A DNA stretch of 21,404 nt from Xanthoparmelia taractica (lineage: Eukaryota > Ascomycota > Lecanoromycetes > Lecanorales > Parmeliaceae). The stretch covers positions 1 through 21,404 of the forward strand of contig JANQBS010000459.1 in assembly GCA_033085395.1 (NCBI GenBank). Reading direction: 5' to 3'. Each line of letters starts with the position of its first letter. Position 1 is the stretch's first letter. Of this stretch, positions 8,930 through 18,368 are shown in pieces. The notes under the pieces are model-generated. The model ran no database searches and was not told the DNA's origin. It saw only the letters and a list, made by a program, of their open reading frames with translations. The position numbers and the translations under genes were made by a program.

Positions 8930-9265
8930 CCTGGCCGAGACGATGAGCAGTGACATCCACTTAAGAGACGTATTCGAGCACAGCATGCATGCAGAAGTGC
9001 TAGTTTCTGGATGTAACTGATAAGCGGATTGATATCGATCGAACTTTGGTCGCATCGAAATCACCGTGCCTTGGGTACCACAATCCATTAGCATTGACTG
9101 GCTCATCTGCAAACGAGTATGCATAACTCACACTTATGAGTTGGTTACAAGAGCATCTATCCCTTCCTCCTAGCTCTTTATATCCACATTGGGGACCAGT
9201 GAAATTGTACACTAAGTCTTGACTGTAATCACCGCGGAGGAAAGGCAGCTTTTCGTCATTGACGA
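8930..9265. other. Convergent intergenic region
   Basis: This lies between the 3' ends of the F-box-like gene (+) and the EF-hand gene (-). The open frames here (up to about 96 codons) show no recognisable motif. I see nothing further. Confidence 0.4.
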
Positions 9266-9880
9266 TCACCTAAAAACCCCGGCTCTTCTCATCACACCCT
9301 CGAAGTCCTTCAAACCTACCCCTCTTCCCACTCCACTACCCCCGTTAGCTTCCAACAACATATCCTTCAATGTTTGCTCGCTGATATCTTCCTTCAACTC
9401 CCGCGCCACCCTCCTTAAGCAAGCCATTGTTATCTTGCCATCCTCGCCACCCATACTCGTGAACAACTTGAACGCATCCTCCACCTCTCTTTGCTGGCTC
9501 TCCTCACTCTTATTACTCAGCTTGAGCGCCGCCACAGCGACAAAATGTGCATAGGATATCGCTCCAGTATCTTCGGGGTCTGCGGCATCAAGCAAGTCTT
9601 GAAGCTCACTTGGAGAGGAAGCGGGGACGCCGAGAGCTATGAGCGCTTGGCGCAGGGATCGGGAGGGCAATTCCTTATCGGCATTGGCAAAGAGGGAGAA
9701 AGCCTCCTTAATTTCCGACTCGGTGGCTGCGCTGATGTTGTTCTCTTTGGCAAGGGCAGACTGACGGGACTGCTTTTCCTTTAGTGGTTGGGCTGGAGCA
9801 GCTGCGCGGCGTTTTGGAGGCTGTCTGGCAGTCAGAATTGCGACAGTCAAAGGGGACTTTGAGGCCTGGAAGCGTACCAT
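9266..9880 (-). CDS. Degenerate EF-hand (centrin/calmodulin-like) protein
   Basis: A 204-residue protein with a basic, Ala/Pro-rich N-terminal tail (about residues 1-50) and a two-lobed EF-hand body. ESEIKEAFSLF (55-64) and REVEDAFKLF (131-140) are the entry helices of the first EF-hand in each lobe. LRQALIALGV and LRRVARELKEDISEQTLKDML match the centrin/Cdc31 arrangement. None of the four calcium loops is canonical: the second (DPEDTGAISYAH, 101-112) lacks the position-12 Glu and the others lack most acidic ligands, so calcium binding is doubtful and the role may be structural. The frame is open upstream to 10183. I chose the ATG at 9880 because what precedes it is not EF-hand-like; another ATG at 9904 is possible. 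Calling it a centrin relative is family inference; the true Cdc31 orthologue would have better loops. Confidence 0.75.
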   Translation of the reverse strand: MVRFQASKSPLTVAILTARQPPKRRAAAPAQPLKEKQSRQSALAKENNISAATESEIKEAFSLFANADKELPSRSLRQALIALGVPASSPSELQDLLDAADPEDTGAISYAHFVAVAALKLSNKSEESQQREVEDAFKLFTSMGGEDGKITMACLRRVARELKEDISEQTLKDMLLEANGGSGVGRGVGLKDFEGVMRRAGVFR

Positions 9881-10585
9881 GTTGAGTGTATACGAGGTTA
9901 CCATGCAAGTGTGGCGTGACAGGTGAGGGGGTGGGTTGTGGGGGTTCCGCAAACCTCGGATGACCAGGAGTAGGCAAAGTTGCGAGATGGAGTACAGACT
10001 TCGAGCTATGTCGGTCTCCTTCAGGGGGATGATCCGATTGAAGGATTGTTTCGCACGAGACCCCTCTGTCGTCGGGCAGCACATGTGTGTTGACGTCCTT
10101 CTTGTGCAATCAGACGGCCGTGTGCGGCTATCGCCTAGCGCCAACGCCACTGACCACTCTGGTGTCTCCGCCGTATGCCTCATCAGGTGCTTCTTGCGTG
10201 ACTCAGGCGAAGCCGCTTCCTACTCTTGGCTTTGTCCAATATCCCCAACGCATTGAACTAAATCCATCGCAACTACTTCCATTAGCTGCCCAAAGCTGTT
10301 GGCATTTAGCACTCATGATGCGATTGGACCCGCTGCTTCTACAGGACCGTTCTCCATGCAACTATATAGAGTCACCATGTCCGTGGTATACGCGGTGGAG
10401 GGATCGAGCACCCTCGCACACCATCAGATCGTATATGCCACGGACGAAACTTTTACAGCACCACGCTTCCTGCTATGGGCCAAGCTTTGCGCAAGCTTTT
10501 CTCAATGCAGGCGACTCCATTACAAGAGTATTAATCTAGCCTTCGCAGCTATCTCGACGACTTCCACACTCTCACAGTTACACCC
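9881..10585. other. Divergent intergenic region
   Basis: Shared upstream region of the EF-hand gene (-) and the NmrA-like gene (+). It contains open frames on both strands, but none has recognisable protein character. The last part (about 10540-10585, rich in C and T) looks like the NmrA-like leader. Nothing else was seen. Confidence 0.4.
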
Positions 10586-11451
10586 ATGAAGATCCTCATC
10601 ATCGGCGCTGCAGGTACGCGTTGTCTCGCTCACTCAGCTACGAACAACATACTGACAAAGCCTCTCAAAGGCCGCGTCGGCTCTGCCGCCGTCTCCGCAT
10701 GCCTCAGCAAACAACACCACGTCACCGCCTTCCTCCGCAACCCTGCCAAGCTACCGCCGGAGCTGCGCAGCAATCCGCTCCTCCACATCACCCAAGGTGA
10801 CGCCACGTCACACGCTTCCCTCGTCGAAGCGATCAAAGATACCGATGCGATAATCCAAGCCGCCGTCCACGGCTCCAACAGCCCCTTTGGCACCTCTGAC
10901 TCGGAAAAAGTCGTGCGCTGCATCATAAATGCCGTCAAAGAAGTGCAAGCGTCGGGCCCGGTGAGGTCAAAACCCATAAGACTGTGGGTCATGTCTGGGC
11001 AGGTGCTGATGGGTATACCGGGATACGCGGGCAAGATTGAAGGCGAAGTGTTTCCGATCCATCCGGAGCATTACAACAACTATGAGTTCCTACAAAAGGA
11101 CGCCAAGGATGTGGACTGGAGCTTACTGTGTCCCGGGAGGATTGAACAGGGAGAAGTGAGGGTACTTTTGTACAACATCCGCTGAGACTCTCAGTCTTTG
11201 TGCATATGTGCTCTTGCGATCCGGTCATTCCGAGAAACTGACAGTGCAATTTTCTTGATTTACTTCAGCTCGCGGGTCCTCTGATAGTCGCGAAAGACTG
11301 TGTCGGGCTCGGGCAGGAAACGTGGATCATTGGGAGCATGCCGCTTGTTGGGCCAGCTCTGAACGTCCTCTATAATTGGAAGCAGGAGCGACTGACGTAC
11401 GCATCCGTCGGGGATTTCTTAGCTAGTCACCTCAGTCCTAGGAAGGAGTAG
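10586..11451 (+). CDS. NmrA-like/SDR-type NAD(P)-binding protein (three exons)
   Basis: A Rossmann-fold protein of the atypical short-chain dehydrogenase (NmrA-like) group, about 231 residues, probably cytoplasmic. Exon 1 is 10586-10613, exon 2 is 10671-11155 (or to 11161), exon 3 is 11269-11451. Joining exons 1 and 2 across a 57-nt GT-AG intron with an ACTGAC branch site creates the dinucleotide-binding GxxGxxG loop, IIGAAGRVGSAAV (G7, G10, G13). Unspliced, 19 extra codons would break that loop without a stop. VTAFLRNPAKL and QGDATSHASLVEAIKDTDAIIQA are the usual second beta strand and following region. Exon 3 begins after a CTGAC branch site and TTACTTCAG acceptor and adds a coherent end: VGPALNVLYNWKQERLTYAS, then VGDFLASHL, matching the family's final helix. 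Two donors, GTGAGG at 11156 and GTACTT at 11162, both fit the frame. Substrate unknown; members act as oxidoreductases or redox sensors. Confidence 0.8.
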
Positions 11452-12607
11452 GAGATGAGGGGCAAGAGCCGGCTTATCAGAGGGCGTGAACACAGCGGTA
11501 GGGACATAATGATGCTTAGTGAGCGGCTGCTCGGGGATATCTCACTCTTGTCCTGAAGCCAAACAAATTCAGCTCACTCACTTCCTCACACAAGCTGGAT
11601 TACCTTCCATACCTTACCTAGCCATAGGCTAGTCGCTTTTATATATATAATATACATAATTACCTATCTCATAGAATGAACTTCATATCGCGCCAAACAA
11701 AGGAACCAAACGAAGGAATGCTGACGGATTCGGATCCCAGCCCGCCGCCCGCTCGCTGACACGTTCTATTTCGTTCGCATAACCAAAGTTTCTCACACAC
11801 GGATCCAGCTGCGGTCATTCAGTCGGTGGGATTCCCAACGCCAAAGCGTCCGAATCCATATCCGTCATACTGTATACATGCTACCACCTATAGTGCACAC
11901 CGCGTCATCAATGTAGACTCTTTCCCCGTACCCTTTCCCCCTTACCCTTCTCTTAACTCCCACACCTCCCCATATATAAACAACAAACAAGCAGACGTAT
12001 GCGCAGACGTGACACACGCAGACGCGGACACGACGCAGACGTAGAAAACAAGAAGGAATGAATGAATGCCATGACATCCCCCTTCCCCGTCTTCCTCCCC
12101 GTTTAAGCAAGACTAGGCAAAGCTAGGCTAGGGTAGGGGAAGGAGTAGGAATGATGCAAATGACGGTCTGACGGACTGATGGGCGGATGGGCGGATGGGA
12201 TGCATATATGATGATGGAAGAGGAAGGAAGGAAGGAAGGGGAAAGGAAGGCCAAGTTTAAAGGAGGGGTAGGGATGGGTAATGGGTGTTTGAGGGAATGA
12301 ATGTGGGAGATAGGGAAAGAAAGAAAGAAAGAAAGAGAGTGAGAAAACCGTGTGAGAGAAGAGAAGGAGGGGCGTGGTGTGGAAAGTGGGTGGTTGGGAT
12401 GGAGTGCAGGTCGTTGAGAAGTAAGAAGCTTGCGCGGAGGGGAAAGATGATGATGAGTGGTTTTGGTTGAGTAATGATGAATAGTAATACAAAATGGATC
12501 AGACAACATTTCGCCTATGGCTCGCATTTGGAATCTGAATCGCAGGCAGTAGTAAGGCAAGAAACATCCCAAAAAGTCATAAGCACGGGGAAACCAAACC
12601 ATTTCAA
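11452..12607. other. Intergenic region with simple repeats
   Basis: This lies between the convergent NmrA-like (+) and GTPBP1-like (-) genes. It holds an ATATATATAAT run near 11640, four GCAGACG motifs (11991-12040), GGCGGATG repeats near 12182-12200, (GGAA)n at 12222-12238 and (GAAA)5 at 12315-12334. The minus-strand frames here are Ser/Pro/Phe-rich products of the purine-rich + strand and are not credible genes. It probably includes long 3' untranslated regions. Confidence 0.5.
12222..12334. repeat. Purine-rich microsatellites (GGAA)n and (GAAA)n
   Basis: Two tetranucleotide runs, GGAA at 12222-12238 and GAAA at 12315-12334, lie in a strongly purine-biased stretch. On the minus strand they would give a pyrimidine-rich 3' region of the GTPBP1-like transcript. 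They are likely polymorphic among strains. Confidence 0.75.
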
Positions 12608-14700
12608 TTATGCGCCTCCCCCATCCGCATCCTTTCCCGCGTCCGCATTCAAGGGTTTAGAGGCGTCGTAGCCTACCGCCTTCACAATACCCAATCCTTT
12701 AGTCCTCCCTTCCCTGAACAATATCCGATCACCTACCGCCAGATATTCTGGCCGTTGCACGAATCGGAACGCCACGGTTGCCCGGTCGCCCGTTCGTATG
12801 AACGCCCTGTCAATGTCGATGATGGCGCAGGTCTGGCTGATGGAGCCTACATGCAGCATCGCCTGATATTTTGTCTTGATGGTGGTCGCGTGCGAGAGAA
12901 TTAGGACTTCGGCGACGAATTCCCTGTAGACTTTGGGCGGCGTGTCGAGTTTTGGAAGCACCACCATGCCTTTGCGGACTTCTTTCCTCCGGACTCTTTT
13001 TAAAGCGAAGGAGGCAGATTGACCGGCACTGCAAACAGGGACAGGTATGCGTTTCCGTTCGATAGAGCGGATGTGGGTTGTGGTGAATTGGCCTAGGGAG
13101 TCAGGCCCAATCAGGACAGCATCGCCGGCATGGATCACACCACTTTTGACAACGCCGGATACGACTGTGCCGACGAAGGGCACGGAGAAGGTGTCATTGA
13201 CGTGAAATTCGAAGGAGGCCTCGGCGTCGTAGTTTCCGTGGTGCGGAAGTATGTTGAGGAATGTCCGGACAAGGTCGAGGGATTCGCCTGTGACGTTTGA
13301 AACCTGAAAGATGGGGCAGATGCGCTGACTGACAAACTGGGTAGCCGTCTCGATGGTTTCTTCTCGATTTTTGATGAAGATGGGGATTTTGCGTGCGCCG
13401 GGTGATTTGAGAATCCGGGTAAGCTGGGTTATGGTTTGCTGGAGGATTTGGGGCGGGCAGATGTCGATTTTGGTGATTACTACCATTACTGGAACATTCA
13501 GGGCGAGGGCAATACCCAAATGCTCCCTGTTTTCAGGTAAGTCACTGGTAATTATTCCAGAAAGGGGGGGTTCCCATACTTGCTCATTCCAATAAGACCA
13601 TTATTTGCCGCGACCATGAGAAGGCAGTAATTTGGGCTGCTACTCAGCAATCCGAAGACTGTTGTTCGCAGATATCGTTCATGGCCAGCCAAGTCTGTGA
13701 AGCTAATGACTTTCGCCTTCGTCATATTTAGCCGCTGTGCTTGCCTGAAAAATTGAGAGTCATACTGAGCGCTTGCCAATCTCTTCCCAAGACAATTTTC
13801 GGCCAGGGACATTGGAGGCCACAATGTCCCCGCGCACATCGAAGCCCATAATCTCCATGCCGACGGAACTTGTCCGTCCGCTTTCGAGTTCGTGCTTATG
13901 CCTAAACAGATTGACCCGTGCTTTGCCTCGGCCATCGTCGAGGCCTCCCTTGACAAGCACACCCAGCATAGTGCTTTTGCCAGCATCCACTGTGGGACTC
14001 GTTAACTGTGCATCATAAACTAGTGAGGGTAATTCCTACCATTTCCCACAACCGCTATCCGAGTCTCAATGACATCTTCTGGGGTCTCGGGCTCCTGCCG
14101 TATCATGATCTTCCCCGTAGCACTCTTATCCTTCTCATTTGGCGTCTCTACCTCTTCGGACCCTCCCACATTTCGCGTCATGAGTATTCGGCATTCAGCC
14201 TGTAGGTTCTTAGCCGCCCGCCGTATCCTGTCCAATGCAACGTCCCACTGCTCTTTCGAAAACGCCATTGACTCTCCATTGTCTTCCTGCCCAAGGTCGA
14301 AGAGCGTCTCTCCATTGCCTTCCAACATGCGCTTCTGCAGGACTTCGCTGAGTTGCTGTAGGGTCACCTCAGCTTCTTCGCCGGAATCTAAGAGTAGATC
14401 TTTCAGTCGGACTTGGGTTGAAGTCTCGGCAAGGTTGAGGGAATCTAGGATGTCCAGCTCGGCGTGCTCTTCATATTGGGTGCTTTGGGTTGAGTAGCCA
14501 CGATCGCTTGGGGCTACAGAGCCCCCGCGTTCGATGGAGGAGCGATTCTTTTGTTGCTTCTCTACATAGTCGGCAAATTCGCTCAGAGCCTAGAACACAG
14601 AGCTGGATCAGGACCGTGGATAGCAATTTAATATAGGCATACATACCGACTCCCCCTTCCGCCGCTCATGCGCAGTCTGTTTCTGCACCCCCGCAGTCAT
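12608..14700 (-). CDS. GTPBP1/GTPBP2-type translational GTPase (five exons)
   Basis: A large EF-Tu-like GTPase of the GTPBP1 family, linked in animals to ribosome rescue and mRNA turnover; the fungal role is inferred. Five exons read in one frame: 14700-14647, 14589-14040, 13989-13766, 13716-13580 and 13526-12608, totalling 1884 nt and 627 residues. The four introns are 57, 50, 49 and 53 nt. Motifs: G1 GNVDAGKST (200-208, codon 202 split by intron 2), the family block RHKHELESGRTSSVG with G2, G3 DLAGHERYL (from 284), G4 TKID (340-343) and G5 SNVTGE (398-403). Beta-barrel domains follow: NDTFSVPFVGTVVSGVV, RSIERKRIPV, AGQSASFALK and GDRATVAFRF, ending in REGRTKGLG. The N-terminal 190 residues are less conserved and acidic/helical. 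Intron 3 uses an AAG acceptor, chosen because it gives KRS|AKVISFTDL. The protein ends with a short Asp/Gly-rich tail. Confidence 0.93.
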
Positions 14701-15147
14701 ATTGATAGTAAGGGATTAGGTTATCCTATGTCTAGGGAGATTGAAAGTCCTCTGGCAAGCCATTGGAGACGGTTTCAGCAATTCATTATGTGGTTTTTGT
14801 ATATGCCTTTAATATGTTGAATGTATAAGGATGTGGTGGGAAAGAAGGAGTGTTAAAACAGTCCCGTAGAGTCGTCATCGAGCATAGAACCGCGCTTGAG
14901 TCATGCCAAGCATCACCAATCACTGCCTTATTGCAACGGGCGAGGGTCGCGCGACAGAGAAAGACATTGGGTGACTGCGCCCCGGGGATCCCAGGGAATG
15001 AGCTGCTGCATCTTGACTCGAACCTCTGTGAGTCAATTCGAGGGCGATGCAAAACAGCGCTATTTCATTCGCTTTGCCTTTGGATTCTGCCTGCTATTAC
15101 TGAACCAATTGATGGTGGACTTCCATACATTTTCAGCTATATACCTT
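14701..15147. other. Intergenic region between the GTPBP1-like and P450 genes
   Basis: This lies between the P450 stop and the GTPBP1 start, both on the minus strand. I looked for any flavodoxin or reductase remnant of the kind fused to CYP505 enzymes and saw none in three minus-strand frames. It probably holds the GTPBP1 promoter and the P450 3' end. Confidence 0.45.
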
Positions 15148-16574
15148 TTACTTGGCCCTTGGCTTGACTTTGATGTAGAAGTCAACAGGCCTCAGGTTGA
15201 ACCAGCCATCTTGTTTAAGCTGGTAGCTCGGGTCGGCCATCTCGAAATCCACGTCTTGCAATAGCTTGACGATTGTAGTCATATTCCACATCCATGCATA
15301 ATACCTGCCAATACACACGCGTTTGCCATTACCAAACCATTTCTTGCTACCTTCAGGTAGCTTCTCAAATGCCTCGCCCACCATCCTTTCTGGCTTGAAA
15401 GCTTCGGGCTCCTCGAACACAGCGGGGTCGCGATTCACGCCATGCAGCACGATAATCATAGTCTGATTGGCCGGGACTTGGTATTTGCCTCCGGCGAGCG
15501 AGACTGGTCCTTTTGTGTCTGGTAGCGGCTCAATATTGAACCCAGGAGCCGCCGCAGACAGACGCAGGGTTTCTCGTATGATTCCAGCACAAAAAGGCAA
15601 CTTTTCCAGATCATCATGTGTGAACTCGCCATCACCGATAACCGAGTCAATCTCTTCACGGGCTTTTGTAATACACCCTGGGTTCTTGAGCAGATAATAT
15701 ATTGCACTTGAAATCACGCAGGGCGCCGTGCTGGATCCGATGGGCATCGTCACAATCTCATCGATAATCTGTGGTTCACTAAGGGATTTGCCCGTTTCAG
15801 GGTCTTTGGCGTTCATCATGGTATACAGCATGTCTTTTCGGTCAGTTGGATTGGCCTTCCGATACTCGAGACATTCAGCAGCATATTGGCGCATGGTTTT
15901 AGTGTCCCTCTGAAATTTAGATTTATGGAGAAGCCAATTCACAACGCTGGGTCGAGTTGGTCGTTTGACAGCTTCTGACGTAGCTCCGTCCATCGCCTTG
16001 ATCATTGGCGGTTCTGGTCCAGTCAAGCCATTGAGCTTCCTACCATAGAAGCACAGGGTGGTCGTTTCCAAGTCCAGGCGATTCAGTTCACCAATAGCTG
16101 AGACCGTAGAATGACCGCTCGAGGCCTGCCACTTGGCTGTCAATTCGGACGCACAATCACGCACTTCGATGAAACGATCAGCAACAGCTGCTGGAGTGAG
16201 CATTGGGGCCAGAATGCGGTGATGAACGCTCCAGCTCGGTTCGTTTTCGAATGCGGTGAAAAGAGAATCATGCACTGCATATCGAATCTCCACTATAGGG
16301 CCGCCAACGAATTTACGAAAGCGCTTCTCATCGCAGATTTCTTCACAGAGAGCCACACTACCCACGAAGACAATCTGTTGGCCGAAGACAGTAACCTTGA
16401 AGATCTCGCCTGAACGCCGCGATATCAGTTGGTGGGAATAGAGAGTCAGACAGGGATACACCAACCATACTTTTCCCACAGCTTCTGCAATGATGTCCAT
16501 GTGTTACTCGGGTCTATGTCAAAGATATTACCCAGCAAGGGAACACCTGGTGGCTGTGGGATAGGCGTAGCCAT
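15148..16574 (-). CDS. Heme-domain-only cytochrome P450 of the CYP505/CYP102 type
   Basis: A 456-residue P450 monooxygenase from exons 16574-16466 and 16409-15148, joined across a 56-nt intron with an AACTGAT branch site. The first exon supplies the CYP505/P450foxy-like start PQPPGVPLLGNIFDID and restores KYG|EIFKVTVFG at the junction. There is no N-terminal membrane anchor, as in CYP102 and CYP505. Landmarks: C-helix W96 in WSVHHRIL, ExxR at E316-R319 (RETLRL), PER at 376-378 and the heme-thiolate loop FGNGKRVCIG with Cys402. CYP505 enzymes are self-sufficient fusions of such a heme domain to an FMN/FAD reductase and hydroxylate fatty acids or polyketides near the chain end. Here the protein stops (FYIKVKPRAK) where the linker would begin. 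The I-helix reads PIGSSTAP instead of the usual AGHETTSG, so the acidic residue before Thr264 is Ser. Heme-only relatives such as CYP540 may be closer. Substrate unknown. Confidence 0.88.
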
Positions 16575-18368
16575 CGTTATGTCTACTACCGAATTCACAT
16601 AGGTAACGGAGATTTTATAGAAATGAAGATGGGTGTTGTAGAGACAAAAGGGGAAGAAAGTGGGGTAGAGAGCTGCACGAAGACAATTTCGGATTTACTC
16701 GGAACTCATGTTGTTGTCGAATTGGTATAACCTCTGCGCTGCTAATAATGTACTACAAGTGGGGTGCTGCAGGCTAGCGACCAGATCAGGCCTGAGCGAG
16801 CGCCTGCAGCCCCTATTCCTCCACATCTTTACTCCTACCTGCTAAAGCCTCACATCAAATATCCGATCGTATTGGGCATAATTTGAACAGGGACGGATTG
16901 GGCAACACTCAATAGTATGAGAGACAGTATTGGTATCCTGGAGGAACAAAGCAGTCTTTTGATAGAGTTCTCTAGTGGGTGGTGAAGGTGGGTGACCTCG
17001 GCAGACCTGCCATTCATTTTCATCGCTAGTCTAAGGTAGGTATAGGTAGCTGGGCCACTACTCTTTACAGCCCGGTCGCTAGAGCGGCATTGTACGCAGC
17101 GTACTTCTAACTCTCCTTCAGCTTATCCAATTGCGCCACTAGGAAACCCTGAACTAGATACAGACTTGCGAGAAGCTCAAAGTAAATCCGATATGGAAGT
17201 GGCATACGCACCCCAAATGCGCCTAGATCAGTCGGGCTCAGCGTGCCTTTACAATGCTGTGTCATGTTCAGAAGGAAACAAATCGATCTCTTAAGGCATC
17301 TCATCATTGACTCAAATATACACCTGCAAAACTCACTCAGGGCATAGATGATGTCCTCGATCAAGCGTATCCAGATATTATGGCTTACATCTGTGTTATT
17401 ATTTATGCTTTCGTCGATTTTGAGGATTACGACTTGCAACTAATGAAGGCTGACACGCTTGGTCTCTATTTTCACGTCTATCAGTCTTCAATTTGCGGGT
17501 GCATCGCTTCGTCGAGGCAGTCGAGCCTAACGAATCTTTGACCGCTTACTGGCAACCAAGGGATAATCTCTTAATGAATGATATGCCATGGCAACACAAA
17601 GGGCCCGGACCTGGCAAATGTGAGCCATCTTGACATCTTGTCATACACGACGATCAGTGTCATACGTGAACTTTAGGGGTTTGCGGAGGCGTTATAATAT
17701 AGCAAACGTCTGCGAGTTCCTGAAGCCATACGAAATGAAAACAATGCCCGAATAAAAGCGCAATATGTGACTACCAGATCTGGGCAAGAATCCGAGAGCA
17801 ACTCAATGGTGCCCAGCAACTTATTCTTCGGTACACGATCTCATAGCTCGGAGTCGCTTCCGCTGACCTTCACAAGATGTTGCTTGGCGGCTTGATGCCA
17901 AGTTGTCGAACGTTTGCTGTTGATACTCGCTTGGACTGAAGGCCGAATACTTTGGATCTGACCTACTTGAGTGGCCATCCTCACATCGCAAGCTCTCCGG
18001 TCAACGCCTGGTGGCGGCATCTCGGCACTGACGCACTCTTCGGTTTCACCACATCTCAAGCATTTGCTTCTTCACTTTGCCTCCGAATGGGAGATTGAGG
18101 CTGATGCTTCATTTTCTTGAACTAGAAACAACTCTGTCGCTCCATCAGTAGTAGAAATCGCTTTCTGGCGATATAGAAAGGGAGGTGGTTTCTCCATTGT
18201 CGCCATAGTTAAACCTCAAGCATAATCACTTAAGCTTGCCCATTCAGAAGTATAATGTTATGCTCGTGGGCCGTCAAAAATGCCGAGATTCCCTACTCCA
18301 TCCGTGAAACCCTCCTTCTCCTCGGAAGCATTTCCCTCAGGCCTCTAATTATCGCGGCACTTTCATCT
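16575..18368. other. Long intergenic region
   Basis: About 1.8 kb between the P450 start and the Sec14-like stop. It contains a nested palindrome (16766-16810) and open frames of up to 110 codons (17107-17439, minus) with no recognisable domain. The P450 promoter must lie at 16575-17000. No transposon signature, RNA gene or convincing coding sequence was seen. Confidence 0.4.
16766..16810. repeat. Nested palindrome upstream of the P450 gene
   Basis: GCTGCAGGC (16766-16774) and GCCTGCAGC (16802-16810) are exact 9-bp reverse complements. Between them sits a perfect 10-bp palindrome, TCAGGCCTGA (16786-16795). The outer arms extend with G-run/C-run pairing if one base is bulged. It lies about 200 bp upstream of the P450 start codon, a position suited to a binding site for dimeric regulators. 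Confidence 0.6.

Noticed and set aside
9936..10539. Plus-strand frames of 106 and 150 codons between the EF-hand and NmrA-like genes
   Set aside because: There is no motif or credible domain. They lie in the divergent promoter region of two supported genes.
12103..12602. Minus-strand frames of 129 and 159 codons
   Set aside because: They are Ser/Pro/Phe/His-rich because the + strand is purine-rich with tetranucleotide repeats; the composition is an artefact of simple sequence.
4155..16574. Secondary-metabolite gene cluster (dioxygenase, MFS carrier, NmrA-like protein, P450)
   Set aside because: No PKS, NRPS, terpene or RiPP-type backbone and no pathway regulator is visible, and housekeeping-type genes (GTPBP1, EF-hand) are interleaved. 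Enzyme types alone are not enough.
17107..17439. 110-codon minus-strand open frame as a gene
   Set aside because: It has no recognised motif or convincing extension by splicing. It could be a relic, but nothing supports it beyond length.
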